In this document: positions 11,857 to 21,584 of the stretch, one piece after another | Numbering within the stretch: position 1 is the first letter of the stretch | Layout of the letters: the number at the start of each line of letters is the position of its first letter | Notes under the pieces: model-generated | Database searches by the model: none | Told to the model about the DNA's origin: nothing | The model's input: the letters and a program-made list of their open reading frames with translations, nothing else | From: Isoetes taiwanensis | Lineage: Eukaryota; Streptophyta; Lycopodiopsida; Isoetales; Isoetaceae | Assembly (NCBI GenBank): GCA_021234155.1 | Contig: JAJEKV010000057.1 | Coordinates: 4,681,821-4,745,820 of the forward strand | DNA: 64,000 nucleotides | Reading direction: 5' to 3' | Position numbers and translations under genes: made by a program

Positions 11857-12110
11857 CAAGGTTGAAAATTTGATGAAAGAAGGATATGGCTGCCGAGGCC
11901 GAAGTAATGGACGAGGGCGACATATGAGGATGAAGATGAAAGAAAAATCTTTTACTGCGATAAAGGGAAAGGGGAGATAGGAAACAACATGTAGACGGCA
12001 CCAAACAACAAAGGGGCGGAACATATCGATGTAAGCCGTGAGAGTAGATGGGGTGCGGGAGGAAAATACCAAAGGCAAAGTCGAGAGGAACAAGGGGACC
12101 TACTGGGGAG
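11857..12110 (-). pseudogene. Tyrosine recombinase core-binding (SAM-like) domain
   Basis: The frame at 11833-12093 contains SSRTPSTLTAYIDMFRPFVVW, CR, then LPFP, the usual start of a DIRS/Ngaro recombinase: S-S-S-T-x-x-A-Y, an aromatic residue, F-x-x-W-C. In the neighbouring frame ITSASAAISFFHQIFNL matches the end of the core-binding domain just before the catalytic half. Sequence then switches to LTR at 11856. The catalytic half is at 1980-2170. Broken by at least one frameshift and by the insertion. Confidence 0.65.
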
Positions 12111-12400
12111 TCAGCAAGCGGGAGGTAGCTGCCACAAAACAACATAAAAACCATGTTAACTTTATTCAAATTGACAACGAAAAACATAAAAGAGCCACGT
12201 GGCCTTGACACCACGCCAAAAGGTGCCGATATATGGGGCAATAAAAGCCAGCGAAAATGCATTAAAAACATAAATTCTTTAATAAAAGGTGCCCGCCGAT
12301 CCGGAGTCGAGGCGGGGGCCACCATGGTGCGAAGGCCAATGAAGAACCACGATTTATATCTGAGCATGACACGTGGGCGCATGGTGTAAAGCGTGGGGAA

Positions 12401-13267
12401 CTAAGGAGGCGGAGGAAAACAAAAATTGTTAAAGAGGTGCCAATCATAAGTAAAAGCATGTCGGGGGAATGCGGTGCGGATATCTGACTGAGTAGTATTA
12501 TAAGCGGGGAGCTTGTGGTTAAGGGGAGAGGCAAAACGATCAACATAATGCGGGCCCCACAAGGAATCAATATAGCGAAAACACCACGGGGCAAGGGCAA
12601 ACTCATCAGATTGAGGAAGGCGAGAAAGATAATCAGCCCACTCGTTTTGGGAGCGAGGAATCCACACAGGATCCAAGGAGATGGAGAAGTGAAAACAAAG
12701 GAGGAAGATCTCTAAGGTGAGAAAATGAATATCATGCGAGGAGGAACCCCCTTTTTGTAGAATGGTGGCAACATTCAAATTATCCCCACGAACAGTGACC
12801 AGGCAAGCATGGAGAAAAGGAAAACTTGATAGAAAGCTAAGAGTTCGCGCCAAGTGGAAGAACGAGAAAGTTTTGATTCAGAAAAAAGGCCAAAAAAATC
12901 CAAGCGGTTCGCGGCGGGAGAAGGAGCCACCCCCCCCCACCCAAATGAACTGGCGTCGAAACCAAGGACAGCGGAAGGACATCGGGGTGGGGAAATAGGG
13001 CAAAAACTCAAAGAAGAGGCGACGGATTCCCATAACACAATTTCCATGCGGGCTAAAGAGGATAAAGAAATAGAAGCATCCCAGTGAAAAGGCTGAATAA
13101 GGCGATAAGAAAAGAATGTTAAAGCGAAGACAAGGGAACCGAAAACAATGCGAAGGGACTGGAGAAAGCCCAAGAATTTGGCGAGGTGACGTGATGTAGG
13201 ATGAGAAGAGGAAAGAAGCGAAGAGGAGAGTTAAAAAAACTTGGCTAATTTCTGGGAAGATAGGCAA
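12401..13267 (-). pseudogene. DIRS-like RNase H and following C-terminal region
   Basis: GFDASSFGWGGV (about 12957 leftwards) is the first RNase H acidic block; STWRELLAF follows as the second; RGDNLNVATILQKGG is the third. VWIPRSQNEWADYLSRLP is the end motif with its catalytic Asp. After it come WGPHYVDRFASPLN and FTYDWHLFNNFCFPPPP, which fit the D-R-F-A-S and N-P-P-P blocks found between RNase H and recombinase in YR retrotransposons. The frame changes near 12775-12853, so the enzyme is broken. The N-P-P-P block is what separates this from ordinary LTR RNase H and supports the DIRS/Ngaro assignment. Confidence 0.75.
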
Positions 13268-13285
13268 ATAACCATAGCAGAAGCA

Positions 13286-14110
13286 TCAAGGAGAAACCCG
13301 AGGACATTTAGGCCAAGCAATGAGAAAACTAGCAGATTGCAAATCAGAAATGATGTGATCTTGAAGAGAACTAGGGTCATGCTGAGTGTTAAAAAGGAAA
13401 TCATCCATATAAGGGGTGCAACGAATACCGGCTGCTCGCCAATGGCGGACTAACGGGCACATCAATTTGGTAAAGACAAAAGGAGCAGAGGCCAGGTCAA
13501 AAGGTAGCATAGTAAAGACAAAAAAATGTTGGTCAAACTGAAAACCCAAAAAAGTATGATGAGGAGGCCAGATGGGAACATGATGGTAACCGGATTTCAG
13601 ATCTAGCGTAAAGAGAAAATCATGGGGTTGAAGGACAGCCAAAGCATCAAAAGAGACTCATAACGAAAAGAAGGAACAGACAAAAAGGAGTTATGATAAG
13701 CGTAAATCAGAATCAAGTGGAACTTGTGTGCGCCTTTGGAGCTGCTTGTAGAGGCGGCGAGAAAAAGGACAAGATGGGACCTGCCCTAACGACACGAGAA
13801 CATAAAAAGGTCTTGAATGGCGAGCGGGCAAAAGAATATGCGATGTGAGAGAGAGGAAAAGGTTTGGGCGAAGAAATGGTTGAGGTGGAGGTCCCTCGGC
13901 CCAAGGAAGAGCATAACCATGTTGGATCCAAGACAAGACAAGAGGATTGGCAGAGATAAAGCACCAAAAAGGTAAAGATGCAAGGAGACGCCCACGCACA
14001 GATAAGGTAGCATAGTGGGAATCAAGAGCCACAGGATCAAAGGGGAGATGGGGTAAAGGAGAGGTAAGAACTTGGCAATTTGCAAAAAAAGACCCGTCAG
14101 AAAACAATAT
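13286..14110 (-). pseudogene. DIRS-like reverse transcriptase
   Basis: The N-terminal block VRGRLLASLPFWCF then VLSWIQHGYALPW (frame 13691-14107) is typical of the lead-in to YR-element RTs. The frame at 13286-13642 continues with LFTLDLKSGYHHVPI (palm Asp block), FLGFQF, LPFDLASAPFVFTKLM and the catalytic TPYMDDFLF, whose YMDD lies near 13411-13400. Stops and a frame change between 13642 and 13691 remove the region around the K/R block. Catalytic residues are still readable, but the protein is not continuous. Confidence 0.8.
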
Positions 14111-14179
14111 CCTTTATGAATGATCAAAAGTAAATACAACACATAGTGAAGAACAACTAATTGCTCAAGAAGACCAAGG

Positions 14180-15200
14180 CTGAGGCAATGCAGGTGGAGG
14201 AAGGGCCGGATGATGTGTCTGCGTGGGAAAAGCCATCAAGGGAGTGGGGTTGAGAGGCATTGAGTGAGGAAATGGTGGAGAAAAGGGGGAAATGGCATTA
14301 TGGAAGAACTGTCGACGAAAATAATTTTCGGCAGTGTGTCAAAAATGACCACAAATAGTGCAATGAAGAGGGCGGGAGGTGGTGGGGAAGAAGCGAGAAG
14401 AAGAAAAAGTGGCCGGATGAAGGGTGCGGCAAAGTGCGAGCCACGAGATAGGTGCTTCCCTTGGGCAATTTCTTAGCACAGTGCGGGGCATTTGGATTAC
14501 GTCAGAAGAAAAGTTCAGGACTAAAGGGACAAAGCTAAATGGCAAGCGACATAAATATATCCGTGTTGATCAGCAATAAGGACAAATTTCATCTCTTGGT
14601 CATGGCAGCTTACCTTCTTCCACCATCTGCGGCACATGGCGTCGGAATGGCGACCCCCAACATAGCAAGATGGCCATGAATCCATGACTCCAGGGTGTCC
14701 ATAGCGGAAGCAAACTTCGTAGTAATGCGCGTGGGTGGCGGTCAAAAGAAGGTGTAGAGCGAGCGGCCCGTTCTCGAATGTCCTGTTGGAGATGCTCAAG
14801 TTGGGTCTGAACTGACAACTGCTGGGTCATCGATGTATGGAGTGCACAGGTGTGGCCGTTCTTTGTTGAAGCTCATGCAATAATTGGGTATACTCGGGGA
14901 AAGCTGGAGCGGAAGAAATGGGCATGGCCCAGAAGCCGAGGAAGATCGCGTCTTGGCCAGAGAAGAAAAAGAGGAGCCATCTGGAAAGGGGAGAAGAAGA
15001 AGCGTACCCAGCGAGAGAAGAGAGAAAGGGAGCAAGGCTGAGGGGGCCAAAAGAGAAAATAGACAAGCGGAAGGTGAGAGGTAGGGGAGAAAGTGAATTG
15101 GGGTCCAAAGAGTCCGGTTCAAGTGAGAGGAAAGCTAGCATTGATGGCCGAGAACCCGGCCTTGAAAGCAAGCCGTGGGGGAAAGAACTTCGAGGGAGAA
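14180..15200 (-). pseudogene. Gag-like region of the DIRS-like element
   Basis: Overlapping minus-strand frames at 14827-15171, 14600-14830, 14521-14799 and 14339-14545. A short coiled-coil-like stretch (LLHELQQRTATPV, then QTQLEHLQQDIRERAARS) is followed by a Ser/Pro-rich part and LHCTICGHF, which could be the remains of a zinc knuckle. Position upstream of the RT on the same strand suits ORF1 (gag). Gag of YR elements is poorly conserved, so this rests mainly on position. Confidence 0.4.
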
Positions 15201-15539
15201 GAGCTGGAAGTGCTTGCTATGGGCGACATCGGCTTCATTGACCGAAAAAGGGAAGTACATTAGAAGAAAAACAATGGTAAGAAGGGGCATGCCCGATACG
15301 GAGGAGCGGAGAGAGGTGCGCCCCGGCAATAACAAGTCAAGCCCCCCCATGACGACGAGTCCAAGAAGGCGGACCGACATGCTAACGAGAACGACAACAA
15401 TAGCGATGGTCGGTCATCAAATGAATGAACGAAGTCAAGCTATGCAATTGCAGATGATGCATAAACACGAGAAGAAAAACAAACCATGTTAATCGCATTA
15501 TAATGTATAAATCATTACTGACTATGCAATCCTCCAAGG

Positions 15540-16060
15540 AGTCTAGAATGATGAATAACCCGATACATAGACAGTAAGATGAAGAAGAAAACCCAACCCA
15601 TGGGAGTGTGTAAGATGCATAAACATCAAAAGATCAAAGTGCAACCGTGCATATGGCGGACAATAAATGGCAAAGAGCTATATAAGCGGCAGAATCGAAA
15701 ACACCTCATAGAGAATAACATGAAAAATAGAAAATGAAACCCTGGGAATGTCCCGTATGCATAAAAACAGAAAAAGACAACGTTTAAACACGAGAAGGCC
15801 CACATCCCAAGTGATCAATAATGATGAATAATGACAAATAATGATGAATAACCGAGGCAATAAGATTAAGAGGAAAAGCCAACCCATGGTAATGTGTAAG
15901 ATGCATGGATGTGAAAAAAACAAAGTGCAACCTGGCATATGGTGGACAATAAATCACAAAGCTACATAGGTGGCAGAATCGAAACCACGATATAGGCAAT
16001 AACATGGAAAAGGAAATGAAACCATGGTAATACATCGTATAAAATATGAAAAAACAATGG
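15540..16060. repeat. Imperfect ~290-bp tandem duplication
   Basis: The segment around 15551-15770 recurs at about 15846-16050. Shared runs include CCAACCCATGG, GTGTAAGATGCAT, CAAAGTGCAACC, GGACAATAAAT and GGCAGAATCGAAA in the same order. It separates the gag-like region from the upstream frames of the DIRS-like element and breaks any continuous frame. Confidence 0.6.
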
Positions 16061-16689
16061 CTCATATAGATAACAACATCTCAAGGAAATTACAACATAG
16101 GCCACAAGATTGAATCGAAGCAAAACACAGGCAATAACATAAACAAGAAGCAACCCTGATAGTGCATAAAAACATTGAAAATAGTGTGGTGCATCGTATT
16201 CCAAGATAAAAATGCAATTTCGAAGGATGCTTAACATAAAAAATCCGAAACAACCATGGGAAAGCATACAATTCGTATGATGATGCCACATATAGAGAAA
16301 CCACATTGTCAACTATAACGAAAAAATGTAAAAAAGTAACACATGAAAAGATAGACATATCCGAGTCAAGAACCACCATCCTATTACAAGATCCCTAGGT
16401 GCCTCATACATGATAACAACAATAGATAAATAGTCAACCCCCTCATGGAAAAAAGAGAAAGGAGAAGCAAACACATAGGAACCCGCAATAAAACCACGTC
16501 ATTTGAATGTTTATGATCCAAAACATGAAACGAGACATAAAACAAGTGCTTTATTCCATATTATTCAGCAGAGGGTGTCGACATCTAGATGATGCCAAGG
16601 CACATAGCAAAAAACCGCCGCCCGGAGGCAGGGACAATCACGCTATCAACCCCAAAGAAATCGCCGGATAAGTGGGAAGAAATTGTGGG

Positions 16690-17760
16690 GGATACTTAGT
16701 CATGATGAGAAAAAATTTGCGCATGGCCCAGATGGGCGTGGGGATGAAAAACCCCATTGTAGAATGGCGTCCCCAAGAAGCGAAACCTGAGCAGATTCGA
16801 CAAGTTTATATGAAGCGAGAACACCCGGCGGACGAGGAAGGAGAAAAAGGATCGTAAAGGCGGCGCCCGGGAAGAACTCCATGAGCCGATCAATGTCCCG
16901 CGTTCAATGTAAGGCATTGCGGCAGATGGGTGCAAAGGCATCAAATGGGATGTGTAAAGATGGTGAGTTGTCATAGCAATCTCCGGAGGTGCAAAAGGAA
17001 AAAAACCAACGAGGGAAGATCTTGGCCCGAACAAAGGGGCAATGGAGCGGCATGGGGCACGCAAAGGACCAAAAAGTGCTTGAAATGGCGGTAATTCAAA
17101 GGCAAACCACGTGGAAAGGAAGTGTGGCGAGAAAGGCTTAAAAGAGCAACCCGTAGGGAGCGAGGGAGGGAGGACAAGCGGCCAGAAAACACATGCAAGC
17201 GAGTGAAGGAAGGTCGAGAAGGCAAAGCGGGGGAAAAGCATGCAGAATGGCGGCAGCCCGGATCAATAAAATAGAGAGCCCAAAGAAGAGAGCTGAAAGT
17301 ACTATTTGTGAGACTGGTGGGAATTGAGCAAAAACATACCATAGATAGAGCATGGGGCGTCAGGATCTTGTGGCCACGGAAAAGGAAAAGGAAAAGCCCG
17401 GCCTCGGCACACGCATGCCAATGGGTGGTGGGTCGAAGGCGATGCCCACCCTCCAATGTGGTGCGAAAACTCGAGTTCCGCCAGCGGGGAGCAAATTGGC
17501 GTGAAGGAGGAAATAGACAAATGGCAACATGGGCCGGGCATAGATTGTGCTAGCGGCTGGAATCAAGAAAGCAGATACGGCGGGGCAAAAGGCCGAGATA
17601 GAAGGAGTGAAAAAGGAAAACTCAGGTCGCAGCAGGAGCTAAAGGTCCAACAAGACAAGCAAAAGAGCTTGGATAAGAGAGGAAGAACCTTGGTCGAGGC
17701 TGAGGAAACAACCAACCCGGCAGGACGAGAGGAAACATAAAGCGTATGGGGCAAACTATA
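16690..17760 (-). CDS. Proline/serine-rich minus-strand frames upstream of the DIRS gag region
   Basis: Frames at 16696-17241 (181 codons), 16971-17456 and 17563-17754 overlap on the coding strand of the DIRS-like element. The longest contains LFGPLRAPCRSIAPLFGPRS and FLVRRVFSLHINLSNLLRFR. The G-rich plus strand makes these frames Pro/Ser/Leu-rich, so composition alone could create them. They may be a leader ORF of the element or non-coding. No domain recognised. Confidence 0.25.
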
Positions 17761-18330
17761 GAATGAGAACTAAGAGCTAGCATGGCCGCGGGATCGCGAT
17801 AGGATCAAACCCCAAATGTGTTATGAGAGGGAGAAAGCGGAACAAAAAGATGAGCAAGGGTGAAACCCGAGAAAATTGAACAAGAAGCGTGTGGCAACCA
17901 CCCAACAGAGAGCAACCAATAAACCCAAAAGAATGAAACTATCAGACCATAACAAATGGGAAACACCCAATCCAAAACTTAAACCATGATTACACGAAAA
18001 CGTAGGTTCGTCTTGCAAACATCGAATAGCCCATGCCACAGATTCAACATGCGAATGCACAAACAAACCATGCGAGCAAGAGAAACAATAGAACTCTACA
18101 AGACTAAGGGTGAGAAACCCCAGATATAAAGAGCAGGAAAAGAAGAAGGCGTACCTTCCAAAAGAAGGATAAGAAAACTCGCGAGGAAGATGCCAGTGGC
18201 GAGGACGTGGAGACAGAAGCCGGCAGAGAAGCTTGAGAGGAAATCCGTTGGTCGAAGAGCTATTGAAGCAACGAGAATGGAAGAAGAGCTGCTGTGAGAA
18301 GACGCCGATAACCGGTCCCAAAGGGGAAGT

Positions 18331-18343
18331 GGCCTTATATAGT
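18331..18343 (-). promoter_or_regulatory. TATA-box-like sequence at the 5' end of the DIRS-like element
   Basis: The minus strand reads ACTATATAAGGCC about 80 bp inside the presumed 5' end of the element and upstream of its frames. It is in the right orientation to drive the DIRS-like unit. Confidence 0.35.
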
Positions 18344-18420
18344 AGGTCGTCCCTTCCCAAAATGGTGATCCGAGGGCTCGGATCGATGCGATCGACTAGT
18401 TGCACCTTGCCAATGCTTCA

Positions 18421-20098
18421 TTGTCATTATAGGTATTGCTGTATAAGTTGGAAAATATATATAATTATCAAGAACATAACTGCAAAAAGGTTAATTTTGG
18501 CATAATTATTTAGTTTTACCGGAGGTTTAGCTTCTTCAATAGCTACTTGGGAAAAATTGAGGACCTAGATTTGAAGTGACTCATTCATATAGATCAACAA
18601 AGGGTGTTATAGGCAGAATATGCATTCCGATTGTTAAATTCTAAACTTGGACAATTTACGCCTCACATGGCTCATCAAATATGATCTTAATGGTCTTCCA
18701 GCTCAAATGAACAAACTACTGATGGAATACCTATTCATAAAGTATATGATAAAGTAAAGGTAATAAAGTATATAATAAGCCTTCTCAAAACGTCGTTCTT
18801 TTTATAGTAGGTTTAGAATACATAAGCATAGGAAGAGATTATATGTTGAAATTGTTAATTGTAACAAACATCTCCAAAGAAAGTCTAGAGAAAGAGAACA
18901 TAGTTTGCAAAAGATATTACCAGCAATATCTTAAAGTAGATCATGTCATGGAAGCCGAAACACATATATGTTGATATGTATAACACGATCGAATAGTTGC
19001 AAGAAGGATCATACAAAAGAGCTATGGAAATGTTAAGGAGCAATGTACATCAATCTTGTTAATTTGGGATTTTCCGGTTTGGTGGAAAACATTTTTGGAA
19101 TTTTTCTTAATTTGATTTTCTAAGATTTTGAAGGTTTTAGCGGCCGGAAACATTTTTCGATTCTCCTTAATATTTTTCAAAATCACTTAATATTTTTCCT
19201 TGAGATCAAAATGGAGCTCTTGCGGCATGCGCGGATGTATGGTAATGGCATGCATGCATTCATTTGTGTCTTTATTTTTTAATGCTTCTAGTGTCTGGCT
19301 CTCAAATCGCTCAATTTTTGCCTTGATTTTGCTTGTAGGGAGTTGAAAAAGCTGACAAATGGACCCAAGAAAGGGATCAGAGCCATTACTCTAAACTCAG
19401 ATCGGGAGCTTACATGTTATCTTAACATGCTGGCGACTGAAACGGATCGAGGTGCATCTGTAACGTTGCTTGAAAACTCCTTTTTTTCCCCTTATTAAGT
19501 TATTCTTTTTCTGCATGCAACTTAGGTATATTCGATTCACCCACTTAGTTTTTTATTTGAGTCTGTAGTTTTTTGTCTGATGTACAATTCCGTTCACTGC
19601 CTGGCTTGGTTACAGAGCTACCTCTCAAGTAATTCCTTTATCTTAGGTAATTTAATTTATGGCTTTTCATCTTTAAAGTGAGCCCTCTATCCATTCTTCT
19701 ATCATTTTTAGAACTTGCTTAACATGAATGCGAACTGGAGTCAATTCTTATATAGTGGAGCTTCTTTGGTTGCTTCTGTGTAAAAGGTTCATTTCTCCAA
19801 AATAACAACCCTTGCCATTGCCAAGAAGCCAACATTTGATTTTAGGCCACAAAAAACTCAAGCTGGATTAGCTCCACTTGCTTAGTATGTATTTATTTGG
19901 AATGGAGCATCTATAACCACGATTCCGTTATTTTGAAATTATTCCACTGCTCATATTTTTTACCTCGGGTTTTTTTCCTATGTTTTGAGCAAGAAATTGT
20001 GTCCTGTATTTTTTTTTTGAATACGAATTGGTGGCAATATTGCACCATTTATTGAGTGTGTTAGAAATTAGTGACAACAAAACTAGGGCAAAAAAGTA
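18421..20098. other. Intergenic or intron-like sequence without a clear gene
   Basis: AT-rich DNA with runs of TTTTT and no long frame on either strand. The one stretch that looks coding is the possible exon at 19339-19451. It ends at the 5' terminus of Helitron 1. Confidence 0.45.
19339..19451 (+). CDS. Possible orphan exon, unrecognised
   Basis: Between an acceptor-like TTGCTTGTAG and a donor-like GATCGAG|GTGCAT, one frame reads ELKKLTNGPKKGIRAI and continues with TLNSDRELTCYLNML without a stop. Its composition looks protein-like, unlike the AT-rich surroundings. No partner exon was seen within 1 kb and I do not recognise the family. It could be a relic of a host gene split by the transposons on both sides. 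Confidence 0.3.
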
Positions 20099-20265
20099 TC
20101 TTCTTATATTATAAAAAATATAGCGTGTGTCTTCCATGGAGACCTAGATCCAACGATTGAGGATTTAATCAACCAATGGTGAGGATGACATGTGCGCGAC
20201 TTCAACCAAGATTTCATCTTGACTGTTGCTTCAATATGATTAACTCAATCTGACAGTCAAGGGGT

Positions 20266-20989
20266 GAAAATGGGAAAGGGAAAAGGGAAAAGAAAGGGAA
20301 AATGGAGAAAAAAGGAAAAGGGAGGGGAAATGAACAAAAGGAAAGGGAGAAAGAAAAAGGGGAAAATAGGAAAATAAAAATAAAAAAAGGAAAAAGGCGA
20401 AAATAGAAAAAGGAAAGGGGAAAAGGAGAAAAGAAAAAAAAAAATAGAGTAGCAAAAAAGAAAAAGGGAAGGAGAAAATGATAAAGGGAAGGCAAAAGGG
20501 CTGAAGGAAAAGGGAAGACAAAAGGGCCGAAGGAAAAGGGAAGGAAAAAGGGGAAAATGAGAAAAAGTGGAAAAGGGAAAAGGGAAAAGAAAGGGAAAAT
20601 GGAGAAAAAAGGAAAAGGGAGGGGAAATAGACAAAAGGAAAGGGAGAAAGGAAAAAGGGGAAATAGGAAAATAAAAAAAGGAAAAAGGCGAAAATAGAAA
20701 AAGGAAAGGGGAAAAGGAGAAAAAAAAATAGAGTGGGAAAAAAGGAAAAGGGAAGGAGAAAATGATAAAGGGAAGGCAAAAGGGCTGAAGGAAAAGGGAA
20801 GACAAAAGGGCTGAAGGAAAAGGAAAGAGGAAAAGGGAAGGAAAAAGGGAAAAATGAGAAAAAGTGGGAAAGGGAAAAGGGAAAAAAAGGGAAAATGGAG
20901 AAAAAAGGAAAAGGGAGGGGAAATGGACAAAAGGAAAGGGAGAAAGGAAAAAGGGGAAATAGGAAAAAAAAAAAAAAAAAAAAGGCAAA
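20266..20989. repeat. Homopurine higher-order repeat, left part
   Basis: The plus strand is almost only A and G in GGGAAAA-type words. A larger unit of about 297 bp repeats: the landmark AATGGAGAAAAAAGGAAAAG occurs at 20301, 20598 and 20894. The third unit is cut by the LTR element at 20995 and continues at 32110. The long Phe/Pro/Leu-rich minus-strand frames here (up to 289 codons) are low-complexity translations, not genes. Confidence 0.9.
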
Positions 20990-20994
20990 AATAG

Positions 20995-21584
20995 TGTTTG
21001 GGGTCTGGGTTTGGGAACTCCTGGAAGACAGCCCTCTGTGAGGACCCGTGGATCTAACAGGAGAGTCCGGGGGACTATGTCACGCGGGATTTGCAAGAAG
21101 AGAAGAAGAAGAAGAAAACAGAACAAATGAGAGGAAAACGATAAGCTTCCTTGATATCAATGATGAACATACATGAGCTCTCGCAATAGAGAGAAAAACT
21201 GAAATGAGACAAGACTCAAAACTCATCTAGCCATCATATGCTAGCTCTACTCATATATATAGTACAATGGCCTTGGGCCCCAATATGACACTCCCGGTGA
21301 TCTGGTGCCCGACTCACGGAAGGAGGCCTGATTTCTGAGGAATGTTGGCGGTGCCTCTTTAAATGCCTAGAATCCATGGCCCTTGGCCTTGACCGGCGGT
21401 GACGGGTCATCACTTGTCCGGCTTGGCGCCTCTTGTTGTGACGCGAGCTTTTGGTAGCGTGGTCTGGCCGCTTGGTCTTCTCCGAGCCTTTGATGGCTGA
21501 CCCGTGGGTGGCCGAGGATCCTTGAGCTTGACCTGGTACATTGTATGCATGAATAGTCTGTACCGGGAGGCACTGGGACTAACA
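20995..21584 (-). repeat. 3' LTR of the nested Ty3/gypsy element
   Basis: 590 bp, TGTTTGGGG...ACTAACA on the plus strand. The first ~300 bp are nearly identical to the other LTR; the rest differs at many positions. On the minus strand the TTGGTGGGGG just before TGTTAGT (plus 21585-21594) is a polypurine tract. Confidence 0.9.

Larger units (their letters stand above)
11857..18420 (-). mobile_element. DIRS-like (tyrosine-recombinase) retrotransposon
   Basis: Minus-strand element whose RT, RNase H and tyrosine recombinase follow one another in the DIRS/PAT/Ngaro order. From right to left: a TATA-box region near 18.34 kb, long proline/serine-rich frames (17.8-16.7 kb), a ~290-bp tandem repeat (16.06-15.54), a gag-like region (15.2-14.2), RT (14.1-13.3), RNase H (13.27-12.4) and the recombinase core-binding domain (12.1-11.86), continued at 1980-2170 beyond the inserted LTR element. 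There is no DDE integrase and no LTR. All frames are broken by shifts and stops. The right boundary (about 18.4 kb) is a guess from the end of the promoter-like region; terminal repeats were not found. Confidence 0.7.

Noticed and set aside
12153-13087. Plus-strand frames rich in Lys/Arg
   Set aside because: Opposite strand to the DIRS-like RT/RNase H, whose motifs are unmistakable on the minus strand.
20214-21126. Open frames of 179-289 codons on the minus strand, Phe/Pro/Leu-rich
   Set aside because: They translate the pyrimidine strand of a homopurine repeat; all three frames are open and none has a domain.
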